Source of the DNA: Akkermansiaceae bacterium
GTDB taxonomy: Bacteria > Verrucomicrobiota > Verrucomicrobiia > Verrucomicrobiales > Akkermansiaceae
Direction of reading: 5' to 3'
Assembly: GCA_903906515.1 (NCBI GenBank)
Contig: CAIVKO010000066.1
Span: 1 to 36,280 of the forward strand
DNA: 36,280 bases
Shown: positions 18,067 to 25,838 of the stretch, piece by piece
Numbering within the stretch: position 1 is the stretch's first letter
Layout of the letters: every line of letters begins with the position of its first letter
The notes under the pieces: generated by a model
Seen by the model: only the letters and a program-made list of their open reading frames with translations
Databases searched by the model: none
Told to the model about the DNA's origin: nothing
Position numbers and translations under genes: made by a program

Positions 18067-18251
18067 ACGTGATCACCTTGGTTCCGGGGTCAAAACTTGT
18101 AGCGCAGATTGAAAATCTGATCAGACAAAATGAACAGGAGATTTAAGATGAAGAGAGCTTCGCAAATTTCATCGGCTTCGACGCTCACAGAGCGCCGCTA
18201 CAAGCGATTCCATCGGATTCCAGCTCATGCGCGCGATTGAATCGCGACTTC
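18067..18251. repeat. Intergenic region with short hairpins and CTTGTAGCG elements
   Basis: A perfect hairpin CAGATT-GAA-AATCTG lies at about 18109-18123, directly after AACTTGTAGCG. On the other strand about 70 bp on, GCTTGTAGCGGCGCTCTGTGAGCGTCG (rc of about 18178-18207, with a GCGCTC/GAGCG stem) carries the same CTTGTAGCG word. No gene is seen. Confidence 0.5.
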
Positions 18252-19463
18252 TTATCTTGCGTCTTGTGTCTTGAAGTCTTGCGTCTCTTCCCGCGCCGCA
18301 ACGAAGGCCGCGACCGCGCGTTCCAATTCCTCCCGCGTGTGTGCGGCGCTGATCTGCGTGCGGATGCGCGCCTTGCCCTGGGGCACGACGGGATAGCTAA
18401 AGGCGATGACATAGACGCCGTGCTTAAGCGCCGCGTCGGCAAAGCGGGTGGCCTCCGCCGCGTCGCCGATCATGATCGGCACGATCGGATGTTCACCAGG
18501 TAGAAGGTTGAAGCCCTCACGCGTCATCGCCTCGCGGAAGAAGCGCGTGTTTTCCATCAGTTGGTCGCGACGTTCGGATGATGCGGAAAGCAGTTCGAGC
18601 ACACCGAGCGATGCGCCGGCAATCGCTGGAGCAAGCGTATTGGAAAATAGATAGGGACGTGAGCGCTGGCGCAACAGTTCGATGATTTCCTTGCGTCCGC
18701 TGGTGTATCCACCGCTGGCACCGCCCAAGGCTTTGCCGAGCGTTCCAGTTAGAATATCGATCCGGCCCATCACGCCGCAATGTTCGTGCGTGCCGCGACC
18801 GCGCTCGCCCATGAAACCCACGGCATGGGAATCGTCCACCATGACCAGAGCATTGTAACGGTCGGCCAGATCACAAATTTCCGCAAGCGGCGCGATGTAA
18901 CCGTCCATCGAAAAGATCCCGTCGGTGGCGATGAGCTTGAAGCGCGCGCCCGCCGCATCGGCTTCCTGAAGCCTGGCTTCGAGGCCGGCCATGTCGCGGT
19001 TTTCGTAGCGGTATCGCATCGCCTTGCACAGGCGGATGCCATCAATGATGGAAGCGTGGTTCAGCGCGTCGCTGATCACCGCGTCCTCCTGACCGAGGAT
19101 GGTTTCGAACAATCCGCCGTTGGCGTCGAAGCAGGATGAATAAAGAATGGTGTCTTCCGTGCCGAGAAAACCGCTGAGCGCGGCCTCCAGGTCCTTGTGC
19201 ACACTCTGCGTGCCACAAATAAAGCGCACGCTGGCAAGACCGTATCCCCACTGGTCAAGCGCCTGATGCGCCGCCTCACGCACGCTAGGGTGCTGCGCAA
19301 GTCCGAGGTAGTTGTTCGCACAAAGATTGATCACCGGTCCGCCGCCGTTGGCTTTCACCACCGCGCCTTGCGGGGTGGTGAGGCGGCGCTCGTTTTTGTA
19401 AGTGCCCGCCTCGCGGATGGCATCCAGTTGACCCTGCAGATGTTTTTTAAATTCGGAGTTCAT
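18252..19463 (-). CDS. kbl: 2-amino-3-ketobutyrate CoA ligase (glycine C-acetyltransferase)
   Basis: A 403-residue PLP enzyme that converts 2-amino-3-oxobutyrate and CoA to glycine and acetyl-CoA, the second step of threonine degradation in the cytoplasm. Recognisable segments include [29 protein letters not shown], the [10 protein letters not shown] aspartate region that holds the PLP pyridine ring, and the PLP lysine in [13 protein letters not shown] (about 245). Length is close to E. coli Kbl (398). The start at 19463 lies 7 bp after the tdh stop, so the two form an operon. The last about ten residues ([11 protein letters not shown]) are encoded by a short CAAGAC-type repeat and are probably a non-essential extension. 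Confidence 0.96.
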   Translation of the reverse strand: MNSEFKKHLQGQLDAIREAGTYKNERRLTTPQGAVVKANGGGPVINLCANNYLGLAQHPSVREAAHQALDQWGYGLASVRFICGTQSVHKDLEAALSGFLGTEDTILYSSCFDANGGLFETILGQEDAVISDALNHASIIDGIRLCKAMRYRYENRDMAGLEARLQEADAAGARFKLIATDGIFSMDGYIAPLAEICDLADRYNALVMVDDSHAVGFMGERGRGTHEHCGVMGRIDILTGTLGKALGGASGGYTSGRKEIIELLRQRSRPYLFSNTLAPAIAGASLGVLELLSASSERRDQLMENTRFFREAMTREGFNLLPGEHPIVPIMIGDAAEATRFADAALKHGVYVIAFSYPVVPQGKARIRTQISAAHTREELERAVAAFVAAREETQDFKTQDAR

Positions 19464-19470
19464 AAATATT

Positions 19471-20499
19471 TCAATCGGCCCATTCTAACACAACCTTGCC
19501 ACAGTTTCCAGATTCCATGGCGGCAAATCCTTTTTCGAATTCGGTGTAGTGGAAGCGGTGGGTGATGATCGGTCGGATATCGAGCCCGCTATCCAGCAGC
19601 ACGCTCATTTGATACCAGGTTTCATACATTTCACGGCCATAAATCCCCTTGATGGTGAGCATGTTGAAAACCACCGTGTTCCAATCGATCGCGATCGGCT
19701 CACTCGGAATGCCGAGCATGGCGATCTTGCCGCCGTGGCACATGCTGTCGAGCATCTCGCGGAACGCCCGCGGATTACCGCTCATTTCCAGTCCGACATC
19801 GAAGCCCTCCTTCATGCCTAACTGCTTTGCGACATCCGCGATCCTTCCCTCACTGACGTTGAGCGCGACGGTGGCACCCATCTTGCGGGCGAGGTCCAAC
19901 CGATACTCGTTGACGTCGGTGATCACCACGTGGCGTGCGCCAGCGTGTTTCACCACCGGGATGGCCATGATGCCGATCGGCCCGGCACCGGTGATCAACA
20001 CATCCTCGCCTAGGCAGTCGAACGCAAGCGCGGTATGCACGGCATTGCCGAACGGATCGAAAATCGATGCCACCTCCTGATCGATGCCCTCGCGGTGATG
20101 CCAGACGTTGGTCATAGGCACGCTGATGTATTCGGCGAAAGCGCCCGACCGGTTGACGCCGATGCCGACCGTGTCCTTGCACAGGTGGCGGCGTCCGGCG
20201 AGGCAGTTGCGGCAACGACCGCAAACGACGTGACCTTCGGCGCTGACGATCTCGCCGGGATGAAAGTCCGACACATTGGAACCGACACGCACGACCTCAC
20301 CGACGAATTCATGTCCGACAACCATCGGCACGGGAATGGTTTTCTGCGCCCATGCGTCCCATTTGTAAATGTGGAGGTCGGTGCCGCAGATGCCTGTTTT
20401 GTGGACCTTGATGAGGACATCGTTGATACCAACCTCCGGTTCAGGAACATCCTGAAGCCAGAGACCGCGTTCCGCATGAGCTTTGACGAGTGCCTTCAT
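19471..20499 (-). CDS. tdh: L-threonine 3-dehydrogenase
   Basis: A 342-residue zinc alcohol dehydrogenase family enzyme that oxidises L-threonine with NAD to 2-amino-3-ketobutyrate, which the next gene product cleaves. Visible are the catalytic zinc ligands C38 ([14 protein letters not shown]) and H63-E64 ([10 protein letters not shown]), the structural-zinc cysteines ([15 protein letters not shown]), the NAD-binding [11 protein letters not shown], and the Tdh-typical [11 protein letters not shown] and [12 protein letters not shown] segments. Length matches E. coli Tdh (341). The start at 20499 gives the canonical MKALVKA N-terminus; the longer frame to 20616 would run across the divergent regulator's start. 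Confidence 0.96.
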   Translation of the reverse strand: MKALVKAHAERGLWLQDVPEPEVGINDVLIKVHKTGICGTDLHIYKWDAWAQKTIPVPMVVGHEFVGEVVRVGSNVSDFHPGEIVSAEGHVVCGRCRNCLAGRRHLCKDTVGIGVNRSGAFAEYISVPMTNVWHHREGIDQEVASIFDPFGNAVHTALAFDCLGEDVLITGAGPIGIMAIPVVKHAGARHVVITDVNEYRLDLARKMGATVALNVSEGRIADVAKQLGMKEGFDVGLEMSGNPRAFREMLDSMCHGGKIAMLGIPSEPIAIDWNTVVFNMLTIKGIYGREMYETWYQMSVLLDSGLDIRPIITHRFHYTEFEKGFAAMESGNCGKVVLEWAD

Positions 20500-20594
20500 A
20501 AGTGATGCCGAAGTTTGGATTCCCCCCGGCGCGACGGCAAGAAAAAATTTCCACTTTACAGGAATATGATCCGGTATATTGAATTCCTCGAACC
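20500..20594. promoter_or_regulatory. Divergent promoter/operator between tdh and the XRE-cupin regulator
   Basis: This 95-bp region must hold promoters for both directions. An AT-rich imperfect dyad lies at about 20562-20587 (GGAATATGAT...GTATATTGAATTCC, arms AATAT/ATATT and GGAAT/ATTCC), ending just before the regulator start. It is a candidate operator for the neighbouring HTH protein. Evidence is position and symmetry only. Confidence 0.4.
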
Positions 20595-21191
20595 ATGGCT
20601 GCCAGAAAATCCACAACCCACACCCCCGAACCGGAGAGCATCAATGAACTGGTCGGACGTAGGGTGAAGAAACTGCGACAAGACTGCGGATGGTCGCTGG
20701 ATGAAATGGCGGAGGCGAGTGGCGTCAGCCGGTCGATGTTGAGTGAGATCGAACGGGAGCGCGCCAATCCGACGCTGACGGTCGCCTTCCGCATCGCACG
20801 TGCGTTTGGCATGAGTCTGGAAAACCTGGTAGAAGGTGCGGGCGGCGGAGCTTCGTCGATTCAAGTCATCCGAACCACGGACCAGGCGCAGGTATTCCGC
20901 AACGACAAGCAATGTCAGATCCGCACGCTGTCGCCGTTGAATCTGGAAAAAGACGTCGAGTTCTACGAGTTGCGGCTGAAAAAAGGCGGCACCCTGAACA
21001 GCCAGCCGCATTTTGAGGGAACCCGCGAGTTTCTCACGGTCGAAGAAGGCACGGTGCGCATCGCCTCTGGAGAGAGCACCGAAACACTCGCCAAAGGCGA
21101 CTCCGGCACCTATCGCGCCGACATTCCCCATGCCATCACCAACACAGGCCGCAGCGAAGCCGTGGTTTTTTTGGTGGTCATTTACCGCTGA
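20595..21191 (+). CDS. XRE-family transcriptional regulator with C-terminal cupin domain
   Basis: A 198-residue regulator. Residues about 20-75 form an HTH-XRE domain ([40 protein letters not shown]), and about 115-195 a cupin_2 barrel ([25 protein letters not shown] ... [18 protein letters not shown]) that in this family usually binds a small effector. It is divergent from tdh-kbl with a 95-bp shared promoter region, so control of threonine degradation, with threonine or a related metabolite as effector, is the simplest reading. That target is inference from position. Confidence 0.9.
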   Translation: MAARKSTTHTPEPESINELVGRRVKKLRQDCGWSLDEMAEASGVSRSMLSEIERERANPTLTVAFRIARAFGMSLENLVEGAGGGASSIQVIRTTDQAQVFRNDKQCQIRTLSPLNLEKDVEFYELRLKKGGTLNSQPHFEGTREFLTVEEGTVRIASGESTETLAKGDSGTYRADIPHAITNTGRSEAVVFLVVIYR

Positions 21192-21331
21192 TCCCCGAGG
21201 GCCACACACACCGTCGATGCCGCCACCGGCAGTGACGGATTGATCCTGCTTCCGGTGTTTTGATCCGCTTTGCTGAAAATTTTCCGTGCCATGACAGGCG
21301 CTTCGTGATTCCAATCACCCCGGTGAAACAA

Positions 21332-21991
21332 ATGAATTTTCATGACCGGGTGATCGCTCCTTCGTTGTTGGCAGCGGATTTTTCAAACATCGGCGGAGAG
21401 GTCGCGCGTGCGGTCGCGGCAGGTGCCGATTGGATGCACCTCGATGTCATGGACGGGCATTTCGTGGATAACATCTCGTTCGGCCCCGCGATGGTACAAA
21501 CAGTGGACCGCGCCAGCGATATCTTCCTGGACGTGCATCTGATGATTTCTCGCCCCGACCACTATCTGCAACGGTTCATCGACGCTGGTTCCGATCTTAT
21601 TACCGTCCACGTCGAGGCCGATCACGATGTCGCGGAGACCCTGCGCCGCATCCGTGCCGCAGGCCTGCAGGCGGGACTCGCACTTAACCCCGCCACTCCA
21701 CTCGCAGCGGTGGAACCATTTCTCGACCAAATCGACCTGCTCCTGTGCATGACCGTGGTCCCCGGCTTCGGTGGCCAGGCATTCATGCCGGAAGTGTTAG
21801 AAAAAGTCACCGCAGCGGCGGAGATCCGACAAAACAAAAACCTGTCATTCCACATCGAAGTGGATGGCGGGATCGACGACGTCACCGCCGCCCGCAGTTT
21901 TGCCGCAGGAGCGAATGTCATGGTCGCCGGATCCTCCACTTTCCGTGCACCGGATATGGCGGCGGCCATCGCCGCCATCCGGCATGCATAA
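21332..21991 (+). CDS. rpe: Ribulose-phosphate 3-epimerase
   Basis: A 219-residue TIM-barrel enzyme interconverting ribulose 5-phosphate and xylulose 5-phosphate in the pentose phosphate pathway. Typical strands and metal/catalytic motifs are present: IAPSLLAADFSNI with the N-terminal Ser, WMHLDVMDGHFVDNISFGP with the His-Asp pair, FLDVHLMI, CMTVVPGFGGQAFMP, and HIEVDGGI. The ATG at 21332 gives the standard N-terminus (MNFHDRVIAPSLL); the in-frame ATG at 21260 would add 24 atypical residues. The gene ends 12 bp before the convergent permease gene. Confidence 0.96.
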   Translation: MNFHDRVIAPSLLAADFSNIGGEVARAVAAGADWMHLDVMDGHFVDNISFGPAMVQTVDRASDIFLDVHLMISRPDHYLQRFIDAGSDLITVHVEADHDVAETLRRIRAAGLQAGLALNPATPLAAVEPFLDQIDLLLCMTVVPGFGGQAFMPEVLEKVTAAAEIRQNKNLSFHIEVDGGIDDVTAARSFAAGANVMVAGSSTFRAPDMAAAIAAIRHA

Positions 21992-22003
21992 CCTTAGGTT
22001 GCA

Positions 22004-24373
22004 TCAATCCCGAGCTTTCAGCACGCCGACCATGTCGAGCTGCGCGATCATCCGGCTGACCAAGGCAAACGAGCAAGCGGAAGCCGTTAGAATGACAACC
22101 ACCGCGACCGAATAGGTGGCTGAGCTGATCACGATCGGCAGCCGCACGGTTTCGGTGCTGAACGAGGACATGATGAAAAGTGCCAGCCCTCGGCCAAACA
22201 ACAATCCCACTGGCAACGCCAGCAACACCAGCATTCCCAACTCACCCACCAGCACGGCGCGAACTTCTGATAGACGGAAGCCAACAACGCGCAGCGTGGC
22301 CAGCTCCCGGCTGCGTTCGGACAAGGCGATGCGCGCGCTGTTATACACGACGCCGAAGGCAACAATCACTGCAAGAGCAAAGTAGAGCTTGCGGATGATC
22401 CCGATGCTCATGCCGGTGGTCTCGCGAAACGAGGCGAGCTGATCGCGTTTCACCATTACAAAGGCGGCCCGCGGCGTGTCCTTCACCTCGCGCATGAAAG
22501 TATTCCAATGGTTTCCATCCAGTGCCAGATAGGCGCCGTTCACGGTGTCGCCCTCCTTGAGAATCCTGCGCAACGCATCGATGTCCATGTAAGCGGCCAC
22601 GCCCGCATAGTCGGTCACCAACCCGCGGATCGGCACATCCGCGATCGCGCGGCGTCCTTCCAACATTTCCACCCGCACCACATCCCCAATACGTGCTCCG
22701 AGGATCTCCGCGAGTTTGGCGGACATCAGCAATCCCTCCTCCGGCATGGTGATCGGGCGGCCCTGGTCATCCAGCAGGCGGTTCAGATCCGATCCCTTCG
22801 GAATTCCGGTGACAGCCAGCTTCCTCTGGTGATGGCCGTATTTCAACCGCGCACCGATGCTCCGGATCGGCTCTGCCCGGATCACGCCCGGCAGGTGCTC
22901 AAGATCGTGGAAGCCCTTTTCCGAGGTTGGTTCGGTTAGAAAAACTGCCACGTCCTGGCGCTGCTGGCTGTTCCATTGGAAGGTAAGCAAGTAGTCGATG
23001 CTATCGCTCATCGCTCCGGGCAGTACCATCAACCCGGTGGCCAGCGCCAGCCCGCAACAGGTGAAAACCGCCTGCCACGGACGGCGCTCGATGTTTCTCA
23101 AGGCCATGCGGAAGGCGGGGCTGAAAAACCGCGTGAGTCCGATGCGCTCGAAAAACGAAGGTCTGAAATCCGCCGGCGGCTCGGGACGCATGGCTTCCGC
23201 GGGCGGGAGTTTCACCGCCTGCCAAACGACGGTTAGAACACCGAGCACCGATGCACCGATGCTGATGAAAAGCGCGAGTCCCAAGGCGCTGTAATCCATC
23301 CGGAATTCCAGCGATGGAAACCGGAAAAACAAAGTGTAGAGGTTCACCAACTGCGCACCTAACAAACGTCCGCCGATACCGCCGATGAGCGTGCCCAGCA
23401 CGCCGATGACCAACACGAACTTGAGGAAATGTCCACCCACCTGCCATGACGAGTAGCCGAGCGCCTTCAACTGGGCGATTTGCTCGCGCTGCAAGCGCAC
23501 GACACGCGCAAGCACGGCATTCACCATGAAGGCGGCCACACTCAGGAACACCAACGGATACGCCAACGCCAGCGAATGCAGCACCCGCAGCTCGTCATCC
23601 AGACGTTGCGCGCTGGCCTGCTCCTTGCGGGTGAACGCCCCGCCCGCGCCGTAGGTGGCAAGCACCCGGTCCATTTCCTCGATCACCGGTTGCGGGGCGG
23701 CGGACGGCGAGAGATCGATGCAGATGTCATTGAAGGCACCATCCATGTCGTATGCCACCGCCAGCGCCCGGTAGTTCATCCAGATCACGCTGAAAAGTTT
23801 GTGGTTCGGCAGGGTCTCACCGGCGCGGGCCTCGAATACAAACTCCGGCGATAGACCGATCCCGCAAATTTCCAAAGTTTCCCTGCGACCATTGATCACC
23901 GCCACCAGCGAGTCACCCGGCCTCAGTCCGTTGGCGATGGCGAAGGACTCGCCCAACACCACCTTACGCCGCTCGTCCGGACGCGGAAGCCTGCCGGTCC
24001 GCAGGAAAACCCGGTTGAGTTTCGGCGGGCCGCCGTCTTCAGGCAGTGAAATGATGTGCCCCGTGGCCGGCTCCGACAAGCCCGGCAGATCCAACGTCAC
24101 ATTCACCACCACCCGCGTCTCCACAGCCGCCACACCGGGAAAACCGGCCAGTGAATCCGCCGCGGACAAGGGCGCACGCTTCAGGTTGGCGAATACATCC
24201 GCCATCGCATATTTCTGATAGAACTCCTCCCGCGTTGATTCCAACGTGAGAATCAGGCTGCGCGTCATGATCATCATCGCCAGCCCGCAGGCCATCACCA
24301 GGCTCACCGCAAGCACCTGGCCCTTCATGCGGCCCAAGTCGCGCAGCAACTTTCTGTCCAGCGGGTCAATCAC
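22004..24373 (-). CDS. FtsX/MacB-type ABC transporter permease
   Basis: A 789-residue permease. The N-terminal helix (about 18-42) precedes a large extracytoplasmic domain, three central helices (about 270-380, including LVFLSVAAFMVNAVLARVVRLQREQIAQLKALGYS), a second N-terminal-type helix (about 433-455) and periplasmic domain, and three C-terminal helices (from FALAVIVAFGVVYNSARIALSERSRELATLRVVGFR). Two FtsX domains in tandem fit the exporter-permease group that works with a LolD/MacB-type ATPase on lipids, lipoproteins or antimicrobial compounds. No ATPase gene is next to it: upstream is degenerate DNA, and downstream is rpe. The ATPase must be elsewhere or was lost. Confidence 0.88.
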   Translation of the reverse strand: MIDPLDRKLLRDLGRMKGQVLAVSLVMACGLAMMIMTRSLILTLESTREEFYQKYAMADVFANLKRAPLSAADSLAGFPGVAAVETRVVVNVTLDLPGLSEPATGHIISLPEDGGPPKLNRVFLRTGRLPRPDERRKVVLGESFAIANGLRPGDSLVAVINGRRETLEICGIGLSPEFVFEARAGETLPNHKLFSVIWMNYRALAVAYDMDGAFNDICIDLSPSAAPQPVIEEMDRVLATYGAGGAFTRKEQASAQRLDDELRVLHSLALAYPLVFLSVAAFMVNAVLARVVRLQREQIAQLKALGYSSWQVGGHFLKFVLVIGVLGTLIGGIGGRLLGAQLVNLYTLFFRFPSLEFRMDYSALGLALFISIGASVLGVLTVVWQAVKLPPAEAMRPEPPADFRPSFFERIGLTRFFSPAFRMALRNIERRPWQAVFTCCGLALATGLMVLPGAMSDSIDYLLTFQWNSQQRQDVAVFLTEPTSEKGFHDLEHLPGVIRAEPIRSIGARLKYGHHQRKLAVTGIPKGSDLNRLLDDQGRPITMPEEGLLMSAKLAEILGARIGDVVRVEMLEGRRAIADVPIRGLVTDYAGVAAYMDIDALRRILKEGDTVNGAYLALDGNHWNTFMREVKDTPRAAFVMVKRDQLASFRETTGMSIGIIRKLYFALAVIVAFGVVYNSARIALSERSRELATLRVVGFRLSEVRAVLVGELGMLVLLALPVGLLFGRGLALFIMSSFSTETVRLPIVISSATYSVAVVVILTASACSFALVSRMIAQLDMVGVLKARD

Positions 24374-24641
24374 CGATCAGAATTGCACAAGAACCCACCG
24401 CCATCCGCAATCACAATAGTGCGTCAGAAGCTTGTAGCGTCACTCTATGAGGCTGTCTGAATATTACCGAAGGCAGGGACCGATCCTCCGGGCGGTCCGC
24501 GTGAATGAGGTATGAATGATTGGCCAAGAGTTGATTTTAAGCATTTTCATGGTCGCCTGCCTCCTCCTTCCATTCGCTGGTGGACCCGCGCAGCCGATTT
24601 GAGAAATGTTTGCAGCGAAATGAGAATTTTTTCGGTTTAGC
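24374..24641. other. Gene-free interval upstream of the permease
   Basis: This stretch holds no convincing gene. It has a CTTGTAGCG word near 24430 (GCTTGTAGCGTCACTCTATGAGGC), similar to those at 18098 and 18200, and a short minus-strand frame ending FTRTARRIGPCLR that is not recognised. The start of the permease operon promoter may lie here. Confidence 0.4.
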
Positions 24642-25095
24642 CTAAACCTCGATTGCCTCGGCGGCGACGAACATGGCGTCCACCTGGGCATCGGTGAGGC
24701 CGAGGACTTGGGCTAGGCCGAGGACGGTTTCACCCCGCCGAGCCACCTTGCCGTCGCCGTGCCACGCGAGCTGGGCGATGGTGCGGTCAGGCTCGTGCAG
24801 GGCGGCCATGATGGCCTCGACTTGATCGATGATCCATTTGGGTGAGGACTGCCTTGCAGCGCCAGTTTGGGATCTCGCGGGGGACGCAGGCTGGAAGGGA
24901 GGGGAGATCGGTGCCTTCAATGAGGGCTCACAAGGTTGATGCAGGATCGCTGCCGAGGAGTTGCAGAACGCGCTGGGCGTGATCCTCCATGGTGTCACCG
25001 GCAGCGGCGGTGTAGTTCTTCGCGCCGTAGAGAGGGAGATGATTCGGGATGGGCGGCAAGTAGGCTGAGATCACGCGAGCGGCGGCATTGCCAGT
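24642..25095 (-). pseudogene. Decayed phage-type gene fragment(s)
   Basis: Conceptual reading on the minus strand gives three pieces that look coding but are interrupted. The piece around 25095-24931 reads TGNAAARVISAYLPP through YGAKNYTAAAGDT to LQLLGSDPAST, then TGA (24930-24928). The same frame continues as ALIEGTDLPSLPACVPREI and NWRCKAVLTQMD. Near 24829-24841 the frame shifts and the rest reads IIDQVEAIMAALHEPDRTI ... LTDAQVDAMFVAAEAIEV, ending with TAG at 24642-24644. The composition looks like small phage structural-module proteins, from memory and unverified. Two disablements and no start suggest decay; two overlapping genes with a sequencing slip are an alternative. Confidence 0.45.
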
Positions 25096-25611
25096 CTAAC
25101 CGCCGCAGTGGAGGTAAACCTCGGATGCGCGATCATCGCCGAAACGTTGCGACTGGTGCGGAACGACAATCCATGCATGGTGACACGTCCGATCAAACCC
25201 CAACCGGAACCCACCCCCATCGCCGCCGGTGTGGCAACCTGCCATGCGCCACCGCCCCATGTTCAGGCATTCATCGAGGAAATCAAACTTCTGGAAAATC
25301 CTGGAATGGAGGCTTGAATCAAGAATCGCTGCTGAACCACGGATTGACACGGATTATGAAGAGGTTGCGGCAGCGGTGTCATCAACTGCTTGGTGAAGTC
25401 TTCAATCCGTGTAATCCGGTCAAATCACCGGCAAATCATCCCTGTAACTTAGGAATTCGGGTTGAGACGGGTAAAGCAAAGTGGCACGAATCAATTCGAC
25501 TGCGGTGTGGTGGCGGGATGGGGCGCGCCCAGCAAGACTTTGGCCTCCGATTGGAACCGGTGGGGTTACACCCCATTGAAGAAGCACCACCCGCCTCATA
25601 GGTTCGTGCAC
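25096..25611. other. Gene-poor interval with dispersed-repeat words
   Basis: The interval has one short plus-strand frame (25108-25317, 69 residues) that resembles no family I know. From 25338 to 25418 it holds CACGGATTGACACGGATT and its near-inverse AATCCGTGTAATCCG about 50 bp apart. The last 150 bp lead to the small lipoprotein gene and presumably carry its promoter. Nothing else is supported. Confidence 0.4.
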
Positions 25612-25806
25612 ATGAAAATCACATTACTGTTGTCCGTGTGTCTGTTGCCATTGCTCGTATTCGCCGTATCCTGCCGGCAAAAAGGACCTGCTGAAAAAGC
25701 CGGTGAGAGTATTGATAAAGCCGTCAAGGACGTGAAAGAGGCAGTCGATCCAAAAGGGCCGCTCGAGAAAACTGGCGAAAAAGTGGATCGGGCTTTGGAA
25801 AAATGA
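25612..25806 (+). CDS. Small lipoprotein with charged helical repeats
   Basis: A 64-residue protein. Residues 1-20 form a signal with lipobox-like FAVSC, so Cys21 should be lipidated and the mature 44 residues tethered to a membrane. The mature part is a charged helix with a repeated pattern: GPAEKAGESIDKAVKDVKEA followed by PKGPLEKTGEKVDRALEK. It resembles small entericidin/YtxH-like stress lipoproteins in style, but no family is claimed. The start is chosen because the longer in-frame reading from 25462 lacks a signal. A weak stem GCCGAT/ATCGGC at 25809-25825 separates it from the convergent kinase gene. Confidence 0.7.
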   Translation: MKITLLLSVCLLPLLVFAVSCRQKGPAEKAGESIDKAVKDVKEAVDPKGPLEKTGEKVDRALEK

Positions 25807-25838
25807 TTGCCGATTGTTGATCGGCTAGAATGCGCCAC

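Noticed and set aside
25108..25317. 69-codon plus-strand frame in the gene-poor interval
   Set aside because: No SD, no signal or domain, and it lies in repeat-rich degenerate DNA; not supported as a gene.
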